From Corynebacterium bovis DSM 20582 = CIP 54.80 (GTDB lineage Bacteria; Actinomycetota; Actinomycetes; Mycobacteriales; Mycobacteriaceae): a stretch of 64,000 bases of DNA. Positions 42,801 to 54,000 of this stretch are shown in pieces. Location of the stretch: assembly GCF_030408615.1 (NCBI RefSeq), contig NZ_CP047187.1:62001-126000 (forward strand), read 5' to 3'. Position numbers and translations under genes: made by a program. Under the pieces are notes generated by a model that was not told where the DNA came from, ran no database searches, and saw nothing but the letters and a program-made list of their open reading frames with translations. Numbering within the stretch: position 1 is the first letter of the stretch; each line of letters opens with the position of its first letter.

Positions 42801-43604
42801 CTCGGTCGCGCCGACGACCAGCTGAAGATCCGCGGCTACCGGGTGGAGACCGGGGAGGTCGAGGCGGCGTTGCGGGCCGTGCCGGGCGTCGCCGCGGGGG
42901 CGGTGAGCGTGTACCGCGACCCGGGCGTGCACCTCGGGGCGGTCGTGCAGCCGGAGCCGGGGACCGGCGTCGACGCGGACGCGGTCGCCCGGTCGATGGC
43001 CGGAGCGGTGCCGCCGTACATGGTGCCGGACCGCATCGTCACGGTCGCGGCGGTGCCCGTGACGGCGAACGGGAAGATCGACCGGCGGGCGTGCGCGCGG
43101 ATCGTCGCGGACGGCGGGGTCGGCGGTGCGGGTGCCGCCGGTTCGCCCGGAACGGGTGGCACGGGTGTGCCGGGGGCGGCCGGTGGTGCCGGTGGTGGAG
43201 CCGCCGCGGGTGGCACAGCCTGTCCCGGGGTGGACCGACTGCCGACGCCGGGCACCCTCGAACACCTCGTCGCCGGGGTGCTCGAGGAGGTGCTCGACCT
43301 CGACCCGGGGACCGTCGGGGCGGACGACGACGTCATCGCCCTCGGTGGGGACTCGGTGCTCATGGTCAAGGTCGTGTCCGTGCTGCGGGAGCTGCTCGAC
43401 GACACGACGCTGCCCGCCGCCGTGCTCTTCGAGAACCGGACCGCCCGGACCGTCGCCGAGGGGCTGCGGCGGTGCGAACGGCAGCCCGGGTTGTTCGACC
43501 GGACCGCCGGGATCCTCCACGAACTCGACGGTGAACTCGACGGTGAACTCGACGACGGACTCGACGGTGAACCCGCCGACGGACGCGGGGAGGAGGGCCT
43601 GTGA
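39858..43604 (+). CDS. NRPS 1: ArCP-Cy-A-PCP, salicyl-heterocycle module (MbtB/HMWP2-like)
   Basis: A 1248-residue NRPS that starts the chain. Domains: aryl carrier protein (about 15-85, Ser45 in GLDSL); a 30-base-repeat linker (GSAGQPAGAP, 92-118); a heterocyclisation domain (about 125-560) with the diagnostic DxxxxDxxS motif as DMLGGDAMS (Asp256, Asp261, Ser264); an adenylation domain (about 588-1080; LFTSGSTGEPKG, YRTGDRV, NGKIDRR); a carrier protein (Ser1166 in GGDSV). The Cy domain condenses and cyclises Ser, Thr or Cys to an oxazoline or thiazoline next to salicylate. By-eye pocket residues are D-L-Q-Y-L-G-L-I-H, which does not match a code I know. ATG 39858 is preferred; the frame upstream is non-coding. 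The tail is acidic (DGELDGELDD). It overlaps the acyltransferase gene as GTGA. Confidence 0.85.
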   Translation: MTVNPTPPGRPTAPTTDEIVAQIRAAVPDVPVDADTDLVGAGLDSLRIMRLAGGWRKAGFDVSFAELLAAPTPEGWQEVLAAAAPGDGTPGSAGQPAGAPGSAGQPAGAPGSAGQAPVDPDAHEPFPLAPLQHAYWAGGAQETLGGVSAHLYVELDGPDTDPEALAGAVDRLLRRHGMLRAEIVDDGTQRIAAEPPADVLHVDDLRDLSDGARDQVLEETRRRTGTQRLAADHGRMIDIRLSRLPGGRARLHVDFDMLGGDAMSYRVALDDLAAFLDGDDPAPVRTSFREYVLDPQVAEPPHRERDRAWWRDRLDDLPVPPRLPVRGTGGSGGTGGSGATSTPPAADHPPAVRRHLTLDPAEKDALRRHAAANGVTPAAALAAAFAEAVGLCADSPRFLLNLPLFHRQPVHDDVDRLVGDFSSLILVEVDLTCPAAVLDRVRALSASMRDAAGHADWNALDVLRDLGRRDGGQVIAPVVYTSAVGLGELFSPRVRRRFGDPVWIISQGPQVLLDAQVTELDGGFLVNWDIQEHRFRPGVVDTMFDAYRANVRALTASADWSAAFPGGVPAGQLAARDRTHTTAPVSGRMLHEGFFDTAAADPGRPAVLWGEDGVRTYGEVADAARRVAGAVRAAGAGRGDVVGVRLRKGPDQVPVLLGVLAAGAAWVPLGVDQPVERLRRILGTADCTLVLADGEGGPLEVEGVRVLDVADAFAHDPVPEAARTPEVDPEDLAYVLFTSGSTGEPKGVEVPHRAVMNTLDVVNGITGMTSADRTLALASVEFDLSVQDVFGPLSAGGAVVCLDADERRDPEVWARRIDHRGVTHLYCVPPLLDMLLAGRSASSLTGLRWCLLGGDRVTTDLPGRLWARAPRCRVAGLGGATETAIHETVHEVTGPDAIDPEWQAVPFGTPLPTMRCRVVDAAGRDRPDHVPGELWVAGPGLADGYRHDPGKTADRFPVVDGVRWYRTGDRVRYLPGGCIEFLGRADDQLKIRGYRVETGEVEAALRAVPGVAAGAVSVYRDPGVHLGAVVQPEPGTGVDADAVARSMAGAVPPYMVPDRIVTVAAVPVTANGKIDRRACARIVADGGVGGAGAAGSPGTGGTGVPGAAGGAGGGAAAGGTACPGVDRLPTPGTLEHLVAGVLEEVLDLDPGTVGADDDVIALGGDSVLMVKVVSVLRELLDDTTLPAAVLFENRTARTVAEGLRRCERQPGLFDRTAGILHELDGELDGELDDGLDGEPADGRGEEGL
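40131..40200 (+). repeat. 30-base in-frame repeat between ArCP and Cy domains
   Basis: The unit AGTGCCGGTCAGCCGGCCGG plus GGCGCCGGGC recurs at 40131, 40161 and partly 40191, encoding GSAGQPAGAP. It lies in the interdomain linker. Confidence 0.85.
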
Positions 43605-44923
43605 GCACGTCCGACAGGGAGCTCACCGCGCAGATCGTGCGCCTGTGGGCCACCGAGACGCACCTCGCCCCGACCGCCGCCCCCGGGGAGACGGTGGAGG
43701 TCGTCTCGCCGCACCTCGCCGCGGACGCCCGCTCCGATGCGGCGGCGGACGCGCCGCGGCTCGCGTTCAGGTGGACCGTGCCCGCGCGGGCGGGCACGGG
43801 TGGTTCAGGGACCGCCCGGAACCCCCGTCCCGACGTCCCCGTGCACGCTCCAGCGGGCATCGCGGACGTCCGCCTCGTCGACGGCCCGTCCGTCCCCGGG
43901 GAGCGCGTCGGTGACGCCGGCCGCCCGGTGGACGACCCGCGCGACCTGCTCGACCTGCTGTTCCGGGTCGCGGACTACCGCACGGTCCCGGGCGGCGACG
44001 GCACCAGCCTCAACCGGACCACCCGCCGCGCCCGCCCGCGGACCGGCCGCGACGGACACGCCCCGGACGGCACCGACGCCGCCGTCGCCGCGGTCGTCGC
44101 GGCGCACGAGGCGCTCGTCGACACCCTGGACGGCACCCTGGGCGGCACCCTGGACGGCACCGGCGACCGACCGGACCCGGCGGCCGGCGACCCCGCGACC
44201 GCCGGGCACACCCCCGGGGCGTGGGCCGTCGTGCCGTCGCTGTTCTTCCCGGGGCTCGACGGCGTCGGCACCCCGGACCCGACCGGGCACCCGCAGCCCG
44301 GCCGCCTGTGGGCCGCGACCGCACCGTGGGGCGGGCCGGCCGCCGGGGCCCCGGTCATCCCCCTCGACGAGCTGGAGTTCGACCGGGCCCTCACCGACGA
44401 CCCCGCCTTCCCCGGCATCGCCCTGCGCCCCGCCGACCCGGACGCGGACGCGGACCTCGTCTCCACGTGGATGCGGCTGCCGCACCTCGCCGCGACCTTC
44501 CGCCAGGCGTGGGGGCCGGAGGTGTGGCACGCCGAGCTGGAGCACCTCGCGGCGCACCCCGGGTTCCAGCCGATGATCCTCACCCGGGACGGGGAGGGGA
44601 TCGGGTACATCGAGCTCTACCGGCCGGCCCACATGTCCATCGGCGCGGCCCGCCCCACCGACCCGCGCACGGCCGGCGGGCACATGGGCCTGGCGGACCT
44701 GACGCAGATCAGGACCGGCCTCGGCCGGAGGGTCGTCGACCGGTTCATCCGGCAGGTGCACGCGCGGCGAGACACGGGGCGGTTCACCCACCTGCTCAGC
44801 GAGCCGGACATCCGGAACCCGGCGATGGTCGGCGCGATACGGCACACGGTGGCCTGGGAGCAGGCCCTCGTGAGCTTCCCGCACAAGTCCGTCGTCCTGT
44901 TCTCCAGCGCGGGCGTGGACTGA
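43601..44923 (+). CDS. Siderophore N-acyltransferase (IucB/RhbD/MbtK-type GNAT)
   Basis: A 440-residue protein with a GNAT acyltransferase domain of the siderophore type (Acetyltransf_8) in the last 165 residues: ALRPADPDADADLVSTWM, then GYIELYRP and ADLTQIRTGLGRRVVDRFI, and SEPDIRNPAMVGAIRHT. The first 270 residues are an Asp/Thr/Ala-rich N-terminal domain as in RhbD/IucB, with a GTLDGTLGG repeat. These enzymes acylate N-hydroxy-Lys or N-hydroxy-Orn to form the hydroxamate. It overlaps NRPS 1 as GTGA and ends 133 bases before NRPS 2, so it is part of the same operon. Together with the hydroxylase at 30363 it supports at least one hydroxamate ligand. The acyl group (acetyl, succinyl or fatty) is not predictable here. 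Confidence 0.82.
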   Translation: MSTSDRELTAQIVRLWATETHLAPTAAPGETVEVVSPHLAADARSDAAADAPRLAFRWTVPARAGTGGSGTARNPRPDVPVHAPAGIADVRLVDGPSVPGERVGDAGRPVDDPRDLLDLLFRVADYRTVPGGDGTSLNRTTRRARPRTGRDGHAPDGTDAAVAAVVAAHEALVDTLDGTLGGTLDGTGDRPDPAAGDPATAGHTPGAWAVVPSLFFPGLDGVGTPDPTGHPQPGRLWAATAPWGGPAAGAPVIPLDELEFDRALTDDPAFPGIALRPADPDADADLVSTWMRLPHLAATFRQAWGPEVWHAELEHLAAHPGFQPMILTRDGEGIGYIELYRPAHMSIGAARPTDPRTAGGHMGLADLTQIRTGLGRRVVDRFIRQVHARRDTGRFTHLLSEPDIRNPAMVGAIRHTVAWEQALVSFPHKSVVLFSSAGVD

Positions 44924-45056
44924 CCGGGCCCGCCCGGCTCGCCCGACCCCGCCCCCCGATCACCCGGCCCGATCCCCGGCCCCGACGACGCCCGATCCCC
45001 GGCGCCCTCATCCGATCTCTTCCTCCGGCCCCTTCGTCCGACCCCCAGGAGCGACC
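44924..45056 (+). other. Spacer between acyltransferase and NRPS 2
   Basis: 133 bases, C-rich, with repeated GCCCGATCCCCGG words (about 44960-45005) and an AGGAG ribosome site. No promoter seen; the genes are probably co-transcribed. Confidence 0.4.
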
Positions 45057-48000
45057 ATGTCCGACAGCACCAGCCCCGCCGCCCGCCGCCGCGCCCTCGC
45101 GGCCCGCCGCCGCGAACTCCTCCGCCGGACCCTCGCCGCGGAGGGCTTCACCCCCGCCGGTGACGGTGCCGGTGAGAGTGCCGGGGACGGGCCGGTCACC
45201 GGGGCCGTGGGTCGGGGTCGGGGGGACGACGCCGCGCTCCCGTCGTCGCCCGCCACCCCGGCCCGGACCGGGGAGGTCACCGACCGGCGCATGAGCACCC
45301 GGCTCGCCGGGGACCCGCGCGACGCCACGGGCATGTTGACCTGGGTCTTCGATGTCCCCGGCGACGCGGAGACCGGGGAGCGGATCCGGCGGGCGGCCGT
45401 CGCCGTCGCCGAGGCCCGACCCCGGCTGCGCACGACCGTGGGCCTCCCGGCCACGGCCGCCGCGCCGGACGCCACCGCGCCGGACGCCACCGCGCCTGAC
45501 CCCGGACCCACCGCGCCGGGCGTGGAGCGCGCGGTCCTGCCGGCGACGGCCGTCGTCGAGCCCCGGGCGGACCATCCGGAGCCGACGACCGCCGCCGCCC
45601 TCGCGCGGCACGCCGTCGACCCCTCCTCCGAGCCGCCGCTGCGCGTGCGCACCCTGCCCGCGCCCGACCGGCCGGGTCGGGCGGACCTCGTGATCTCCAC
45701 GCACCACTGCGCCGCCGACGAGCACACGTGGGTGCTGCTCCTCGACGGGCTCGGGACCGCCCTCGCCGGCGGCACCCCCGCCGCGAGCACGGGCGTGACC
45801 GGGGAGGACGCGACCCCGGAGCTCGTCGACACGGCGGCGCGGCGCCGGGCGGAGGCCCTGCGCGGAGTGCCGGTCGGCCCCGACCGCCCCGACCCGTTCG
45901 CCGCCGACCGGGGCCGCGCGGACACCGCGTCCCGGCGGGTCGAACTGCCCGTCGACGCCGCGTGGGCGGACGCCCTCCGGCGGGGCGCCCGGGAGGCGGG
46001 GACGACGCCCCCGGCCGTGCTCGTCGACGCCGCCGCGCGGGTGCTCGCCCGCCGCGGGGCCGGGGACGTGCCGGTCGTCGGCACGCCCGCCGACGTGCGG
46101 GTCATGCTCGGGGCGGGGGCCTGGGACGACGACGGCGACCGCGTGTCCGTCATCCCCGTCGCCGTGGACACCCGGCGCCCGGTCGCCGACGGGGTCGCCG
46201 CGGTGCAGGAGGCGGTGCGCGACCGGTGCGCCGGGCTCGACGATGTCCTGCGGCTCCTCGACCTGCCGACGTCCCCGGACCGCCACGCGCTCGTGGACGC
46301 GGTCGTCACGCACCGGAGCGGCCGCCGGACGCTGACGCTCGACGGCGGGGAGGTGACGGGGACGTACGCGGCGTGCGGGTCGTCCGCGTTCGACCTGGTC
46401 CTCGCCCTGGAGGACGACGGGACGGGGGCCGGCGGGGCGGTGCTCAGCGCGGAGGCGCGGTGCAGCGCGCCGGGGCCGGACGTCGCGCGGCTCATCCTCG
46501 CCGAGTGGCGGGACGCCGTCGCGCGGTCCGTGGGCGCGGAGGGCCCGGCGGGGACGGGCCCGGCGGGGACGGGTGCGGAGGGCCCGGCCTCCCCGGGGGA
46601 GGTCGGGGGCACGACGCCGACCGCCGCCGCGCCGGTCACCGCCGCGCCGGGGTCCGGGTCGCCGGTGGGTGGTGCCGGGTCGGCGCCGGTGGACGTCGCC
46701 GCCGCCGTCGCCCGCGCCGCCCGTGACGCCGCGACGGCGGGGGCCGTCGCCGTGAGCTGCGGCGGGCGGACACTGACGTACGCGCAGCTCGACCGCGCCG
46801 TCGACGCGACCGTGGGCGTGCTCCGCGACGCGGGGGCACGGCCCGGGGACGTCGTCGCCCTCCGCCTGCACCGGGGGGCCGGGGTGCCCGTCGCGATGCT
46901 CGCCGCGCTGCGGGCGGGCACACCGTTCGTCGCGGTGGACCCCGGGCAGCCGGCCGGGCGCGCGGCCGCGGTCCTCGCCGCCGCCGACCCGCGGGCGGAT
47001 CTCGACGACGCGACGGTCGAGGCCGTCCTCGACGGCGTCCGCGACGCGGCCCCCGGGGGCGCCACCGACGGGTCGGCCGCCACCGTGGCCGCCGCGCCCG
47101 CCGCGGCGGGGACGCCGGCCCCCGGGAGCGCGGCGTCGTTCCCCTCCGACGGCGCACCCCACCCCGACAGCCCCGCCTACCTGGTCTTCACCTCCGGCAC
47201 GACCGGCACGCCGAAGGGCGTCACCGTGCCGCGGCGCGGGCTGGACGCCGTGCTCGGCGCGGCGGTGGACATGCTCGGCCACGGGCCCGGGGTGACGTCC
47301 CTCGCCGGGTCGACGCTCGGCTTCGACATCTCGGTCGTCGAGATGCTCGGCGCGTTCGCCGCCGGCGGCCGCGTGCACGTGGCCCCCGCGACGTTCGCCT
47401 CCGACCCCGCCGCGGCCGTGGCGGAGCTGCGCGCGGTGCGGCCGCACATCGTCGAGGCCACCCCCTCCCTGTGGTCGGAGATCCTCGCCTGCGACCCGAC
47501 GGTCGTCCGCGGTGTCCTCGCGTGCGCCGGCGGCGAGGCCCTGCCCGCCGCGACGGCCACCGGGCTCCGCGCGGCCGGGGCGGACGTGCTCAACCTCTAC
47601 GGGCCCAGCGAGATGAGCGTCATCGCGACCGCCCACCGCGTCACCGGGGACGGCACCCCGCCGCTCGGGGCGGTGCTGCCGGGTCTCCGCGCGGAGGTCC
47701 TCGACGCGCGGCTGCGGCCCGTGCCCGACGGTGCGGTGGGGGAGCTGTACCTCAGCGGACCGCAGGTCGCGCTCGGGTACCTGGGGGCCCCGGGGACGAC
47801 GGCGGCGGCGTTCGTCGCCGGTCCCGGGGGCCGACGGCGGTACCGGACGGGGGACCTGGTCTCCCGGCGGGTGCCCGACGGTGCGTTGCGCTTCCACGGG
47901 CGCGCCGACGACCAGCTGTCCCTGCGGGGGCTGCGCATCGAACTCGTCGAGGTCGAGGCGGCCCTCACGGCCGCGCCGGCTGTCGCCGCGGCGGCGGTGC

Positions 48001-51000
48001 GGGTCACCGGGGCACCCGGCCGGGAGGTGCTGCTGGGGTATGTGGTGACGACGGCCACCGGTGCAGACCCGGTGCCGGGGATCCGCGCGGCCCTCACCGC
48101 GACCCTGCCCTCCGGGGCGCGGCCGGCGCGGATCACGGTGCTCGACCACCTGCCCCGGAACGCGAACGGCAAGGTCGACCGGGCGGCGCTGCCCGTCCCG
48201 GCGGACCTCGGCGCGGACACCGGCGCGGGCCCCGACGCCGTCGGCGGCGTCCACCCCACCCCGACGGAGCGGACCGTCACCGCGGCGGTGCGCGACGTCC
48301 TCGGCCTCGCCGACACCCCGCCGACCGGCGCCGACGTGCGTTCCCTCGGCGGACACTCACTTCTCGCCCACCGGCTGGCCCTGCGGCTCAGCGCGGACCT
48401 CGGGGTCACCGTCCCCGCCCGGGAGGTCCTCGCGGACGGGACCCTCGCCGACCTCGCCCGGACCTGCGACGACCTGCTCGCAGCCGGGGGCGCGGGCACC
48501 CCGGCGACCGGTGACGCCGCCGCGGGACCCGGGCCGACCGGCGGCGTCGCGGCGTCGTCCCCCGACCACCAGGACACCCCCGGCCCGGTGGAGCCCCTGC
48601 CGGGCCAGCGGCGCATCGTCACCGCCGAGGCGCTCGACGACACCCCGGGCCTGTACACCCTCCCCGTCATCGTGGAGTGCGACACCGCGCCCGCACCGGA
48701 GGCACTCGGCCGCGCGCTGCAGGAGGTGTGCCGCCGGCACCCGGTGCTGCGCACCCGCCCGCGGCTCGACGGCGGGAGGGTCGTCTCCACGCTCCTCGCC
48801 GCCGGCGACGTGCCCGCGCCGCCCGTCACGGCGATGACGACGACGCGCGAGCTCACGCCGGTCGTCCTGCGGGACCTGCTGGCCACGCCGTTCACCGCCG
48901 CCGACGGGCCGGTCCGCGCCGCCGTCGTCACCCGGCGGGACGCGCCGCCGGTCGTCGCGCTGCTGCTCCACCACGCGTGGGCGGACGAGTGGAGCCTCGG
49001 TCCGTTCTTCGCCGACCTCGCCGCCGCGCTCGGCGCGGACGGGCGGCACGACGGCGACGCCGGCGACGCCGGGGACCCCGGGCACGGCTCCACCGCCGGC
49101 CGTCCGGAGGGGCCGTCGTACGCGGCGGTCCGGGACGCCCTCGGCGCAGGGTCGGCGCAGGACCGCGCGTTCTGGGCGGGGCGCCGCCACGCCCTCGCCC
49201 CGGCGGAGACACCCCTGCCGTTCTCCCGGTCGTCCCGTCCCGACGGGGCCGCGCGGGGCGCCGGCGACGCCCCGGCCGGTGCCGGTGCCGGTGCGGGCGG
49301 CACGACCGGCGCGGGCGGGGACGTGCACCTCACCGCGACCGTCCCGGCCCCCGGCCTCGCCCGCGGTGACGCGGCGGCGGTGGTCCGCGCGGCGGTGCTG
49401 CTGCTCCTCGACCGGGCCGGGGCGGAGCCGGTCGTCGGGGTGCCCGTCGCGGGCCGTCACGACGCGCGGCTCCTCGACGTCGTCGGGTACCTGGGCAACA
49501 CCCTGCCGGTCACCGTCGGTGACCCGGGTCGGGGGGTGCTCGCGCCGGGTGCGCCGGTGCGGGGGGTTGTCGACGCCGTGCGGGCCGAGGTCACCGACGT
49601 CGCCCTCCGGTCGTCGGTCCCCCTGGAGGAGCTGACCGACGGCGGGGTGCCCTTCCGCGTGCTCGTCGACCACCGGGTCGGCGACGTCCCCGTGCCCGAC
49701 GTGCCGGGGTGGAACGCGCGCCCGGTCGACCCGCCGACGGTCCCCGCGAAGTTCCCGCTCACCGTCATGGTCACCGAGCCCGGTGCCGACCCCGTCGCCG
49801 CCGGCCACGACGACAGCGGGGCCCGCGACGACGCCGCAGACATGCGCCTCGACCTGCTGTTCTCCGGGGCGGAGTTCGACGCGGACGGGGCGCGGTCCTT
49901 CGCCGCCGCGCTGCGGCGCGTCGTCACGACGGTCGCCCGCGCGGTCACCGCCACCGCCGGGGACGACCGCGCGCCGGGGCGGCGGGAGCCGTGGGTCGCG
50001 GACGTCGCCCTCGGCACGGTGCCCGCGACGGTGACGACGCCGGAGGGCACGGGGCGGGCGGCCACGCTCGCCCGCCGCCACGGTGTCGCCGCCGCCGTCG
50101 ACGACGCCCTCCGCCGGTGCCGTGACCTGCCCGTCCTCACCGGCCGGGGGGAGACCCTCACCGGTGGGCAGGTGCTCGCCGCCACCGCGGCGGTCGCGGA
50201 TGCGGTGACGGACGCGGTCGGGGGTCCCGACGGAACCACCGGGACGGTCGCCGTGCACCTCGGCGCCCGCCGGGACGAGGTCCTGGCGCTTCTCGGCGTG
50301 CTGCGCACCGGCCGCCCCTTCACGGTGCTCCGCCAGGACGACCCGCCCGGGCGGCTCTCCGCGGCCCTCGCGGACGCGCAGGTCACGGCCGTTCTCACGG
50401 ACCGGCCCGGGCTGCTGACGGGTGCGGTCGCGGAGGGGGTCGTCGTCGTCCCCCTGCCCGGGCTCCCCGGGACCGGGACCGACCCCGCGCCCGGCACGAC
50501 CCGGGACCCCGCCGCGGTGCCCGTGCCCGCCCGGCCCGCCGACGGCGACCCGGCGTACGTGTGCTTCACCTCCGGGACGACCGGGCGGCCGAAGGGGGTC
50601 ATGGTCGGCCACGGGGCGCTCGCCGGGCTCCTCGACGTCTCCGACGCGGTCTTCGCGCCCGACGGTGACGCCGCCCTCGCGCGCGGCGTGCGGCCCCGGT
50701 TCGTGTCCGTCGCCCCCATGCACTTCGACGTCGGGGTCCTGGAGGTCCTGGCCACGCTCACGACCGGCGGCCACCTGCTCGTCGCGGACGACGCCGACCG
50801 CGTCGGCACCGCCCTCGCCCGGACCGTCACCCGGCACCGGGCGACGCACATGTCCGTCACCCCGACCGTCCTCGCCGGGCTCGGCGACCCGGCGGGGATC
50901 GGCGAGGACGTCGTCGTCTTCAGCGGCGCCGAACCCCTGCCCGTCGACCTGGCCCTCGCCTGGGCGGACCGGCACCGGCTCATCAACCTCTACGGGCCGA

Positions 51001-54000
51001 CCGAGGCGACGGTCAACGCCCTCCACGGGGACGTCGACCCCGCCACCGTCCGCCGGACCGGGACCGTGCCCGTCGGGGAGGCGGACCCCGGCACGGCCGC
51101 GCTCGTGCTCGACGCGGCCCTCCGACCCGTGCCGGACGGGATGCCCGGCGAACTGTGGCTCGCCGGCACCGGCCTGGCGCTGGGCTACCCGGCGTCGCCG
51201 GGGCTCACCGCCGCCCGGTTCACCGCCGTGCCGGACGAGTGGGGCCTGGCCCCCGGGGCGCGGATGTACCGGACGGGTGACCTCGCGGTGCGCGCCGCCG
51301 ACGGGACGGTGACGTGCACCGGGCGGATCGACGACCAGTTCAAGATCCGGGGGTTGCGCGTCGAGCCCGGGGACATCGAGGCCGCGTTCCGGGCCGACGG
51401 CCGTGTCGCCGCCGCCGTGGCCGTGCCCGTCGCGGGGAGGCGGGACACGCTCGCCGCGGGGGTCGTGCCGGCCGCGGGGGCGTTCACGGACGCGGACCTG
51501 GAGGAGCTGCGCCGCGGGGTCGCCCGGGTGCTGCCCCGGTACCTCGTCCCGCAGCGGGTCGTGGCGTTGGCCGCGCTGCCGGTGACGCCGAACGGGAAGA
51601 CGGACCGGCGGCAGGCGGCGCGGGACGTCGCCGCCGCGCTGGAGGCCGGGGGCGGGGTGGCCGGCACCGCGGCCGCCGCGACGGTCGCGACCGGCGGTGC
51701 CGCGCCGGCTGCCACCGCGCCGGTCGACGCTGCCGCCGCGCCGGACGATCCGGCCCTCGCGGCGCTGGTCACCGCCCTCACCGCGGTGCTCGACCCCGGC
51801 AGCGGGGTGCCGACCGCGGAGGACAGCGTGCTCGGCCTCGGCGGGGACAGCATCGGTGCGCTGGAGATCGTCGCCCGGCTCCGGGACGCGGGGTGGACGG
51901 TCACCCCGCGGGATGTCCTCGACGCGCCGACCCTCGCCGCCCTCGCCGCGACCATGCGTCGCACCGGGGGCGGGGCCGACGGGTCCGACGGGCCCGACGA
52001 CGGAGCAGCACGCGCCGCCGCCGCCACCGCCGACGCCGACGCCACGGCGACGGCGCCCGGCGCCCCGGGGGACAGCGCGGACGCGGCCGGAATCGCGCCG
52101 ACCGGCCGCTTCACCCCGGGTCGCGTCGCCGGCGAGTTCGTCGCGGAGTCGCCGGAGGCGCTGCTCACCCAGACCATGCTGCTCGCCGTCCCGTCGTCGG
52201 CCGTCGGCCGGGTCGCCGGGATGGTGGAGCGGCTCGTCGACCTCCACCCCGCCCTGCGCACGCGGACCGTGACGGGGGCGGGTGGCGTCGACCCCGTCGT
52301 GGACCGGACCACCGACCCGACCGACCCGACCGACCCGACCACCGACCCGACCGACCCCACCCCGGTCCCGCTGTGCGAGACCCTGCCCGCCGGCACGCCC
52401 GGGACGCTCCACGTCCACCCGCCGGTGACGGCCACCGGGCCGGACGCGGCCGACACCATCGCCGACCTGCGGCGGGAGCTGGACGCGGCGCTCGACGTCA
52501 CCGCCGGGCGGCTCACCGCCGTCGCCGAGGTGGAGACGGACGCCGGGCCCGCCGTCGCACTCACCGTCCACCACCTCGCCGTCGACGCCGCGAGCTGGTC
52601 GCGCCTCATCGCGGACCTCCGCGCGCTGGCCGGGGGCCGCGACCCGGGGCCGGCGGGCACGTCGCCGCGGGCCGGTGCGGTCCGGACGGGGGCGGCGGGT
52701 CCGTCGCCGGAGGTGCCGGGCGGGTCGGGGGAGGGGGCCGACGCCGCCCTCACGCCCCCGACCGCCCGGATCGCCTCGGGGCCGGTGGGCCCGGGGGACA
52801 CCGCCGCGACGGCGGAGCGGGACGTCGTCACCGTGCCCGCCGCGGTGGCCGGGGCACTCGTCGCCCGGCACGGCACCGGCGCGGACCTCGGCCGGGCGGT
52901 CGAGGAGGCGGTCGTCGCGGCCGTGCGGGCCGTCGACCCGTGGGGTCCGGCGGCGGTGGCCGTGGACGTCGAGGGGCACGGCCGGGGTGACGGCGTGGAC
53001 CCGCGCGCGGTCGGGTGGTGGACCCGGGCGACGACGCGCCGGCACGTCGCCGCCGGTGCCGGTGCCGGTGGTGCCGGTGTCGACGGGGCCGACGCCGCGA
53101 CCGTCGTGGAGACCGTCGCCGAGCGGCCGGTGCCGCGGGACCGGCGCGCCGACGTGCTGCTCAACCACCTCGGCACGACGGGCACCGTCGTCGACCCGGG
53201 GGCCTTCACCCCGCTCGCGCTGCCGGGCGTCCCCCCGGTCGACGCCGGGGTCGGCCCGGACACGCCGCTGCGCAGCGCGCTGACCGTCACGTCGTCGGTC
53301 ACCCCGGCGGCGGACGGCCCGGTGCTCACGCTCACCCTCGTCCGCGCGACCCGCCTCGTCCCGGCCGCGACGGCCGCCGCGGTCCGCGGGCACGTGCTCG
53401 CCGCCCTCGCCGACGGTGTGGGTCTCGGCGGGGGGTCCGCCGGCCTGACGGTCCTGCCCGTCACCCCGACCCAGGAGGGGCTGGTCCTCATCGACGACGC
53501 CGCCGACCCCGGCGCCGCCGCGTACGTCGTGCGCATGGCCTTCACCGTGTCGGGGCTGCGTGACGCCCGGGCGCTGGCCCGCGCGTGGCGTCGGCTCGGC
53601 GACCGGCACCCGGCGCTCGCCGCGACGTTCCACCGGGGCCGCGACGGCCGCGTCCGCGCGGTGAGCGGCCCGGGCACGGCCCCGTCGGCGGAGATCGTGG
53701 ACGGGCCCGGCGCCGCCGGGGACCCGGTCGCGACCCCGTTCGACGCCCCCTTCGACCTCGCCCGCGGGCCGCTCGCCCGGCTGCGGGTCACCCCGGGGCC
53801 CGACGGCCGCCACCGCGTGGAGGTCGCCCTCCACCACGTCATCGCGGACGGCTGGTCGGCGCCGGTCATCATGCGTGACCTCTTCGCCCTCCTCGCCGCG
53901 GACGCCCGCCCGGCCGACCCCGCGGCCACCGACCCCACCGCCACCGACCCCGCGGCCCGCGTCGACCCGGTCCCGGCCCTCGCCGCCGTCACCGCGCGCC

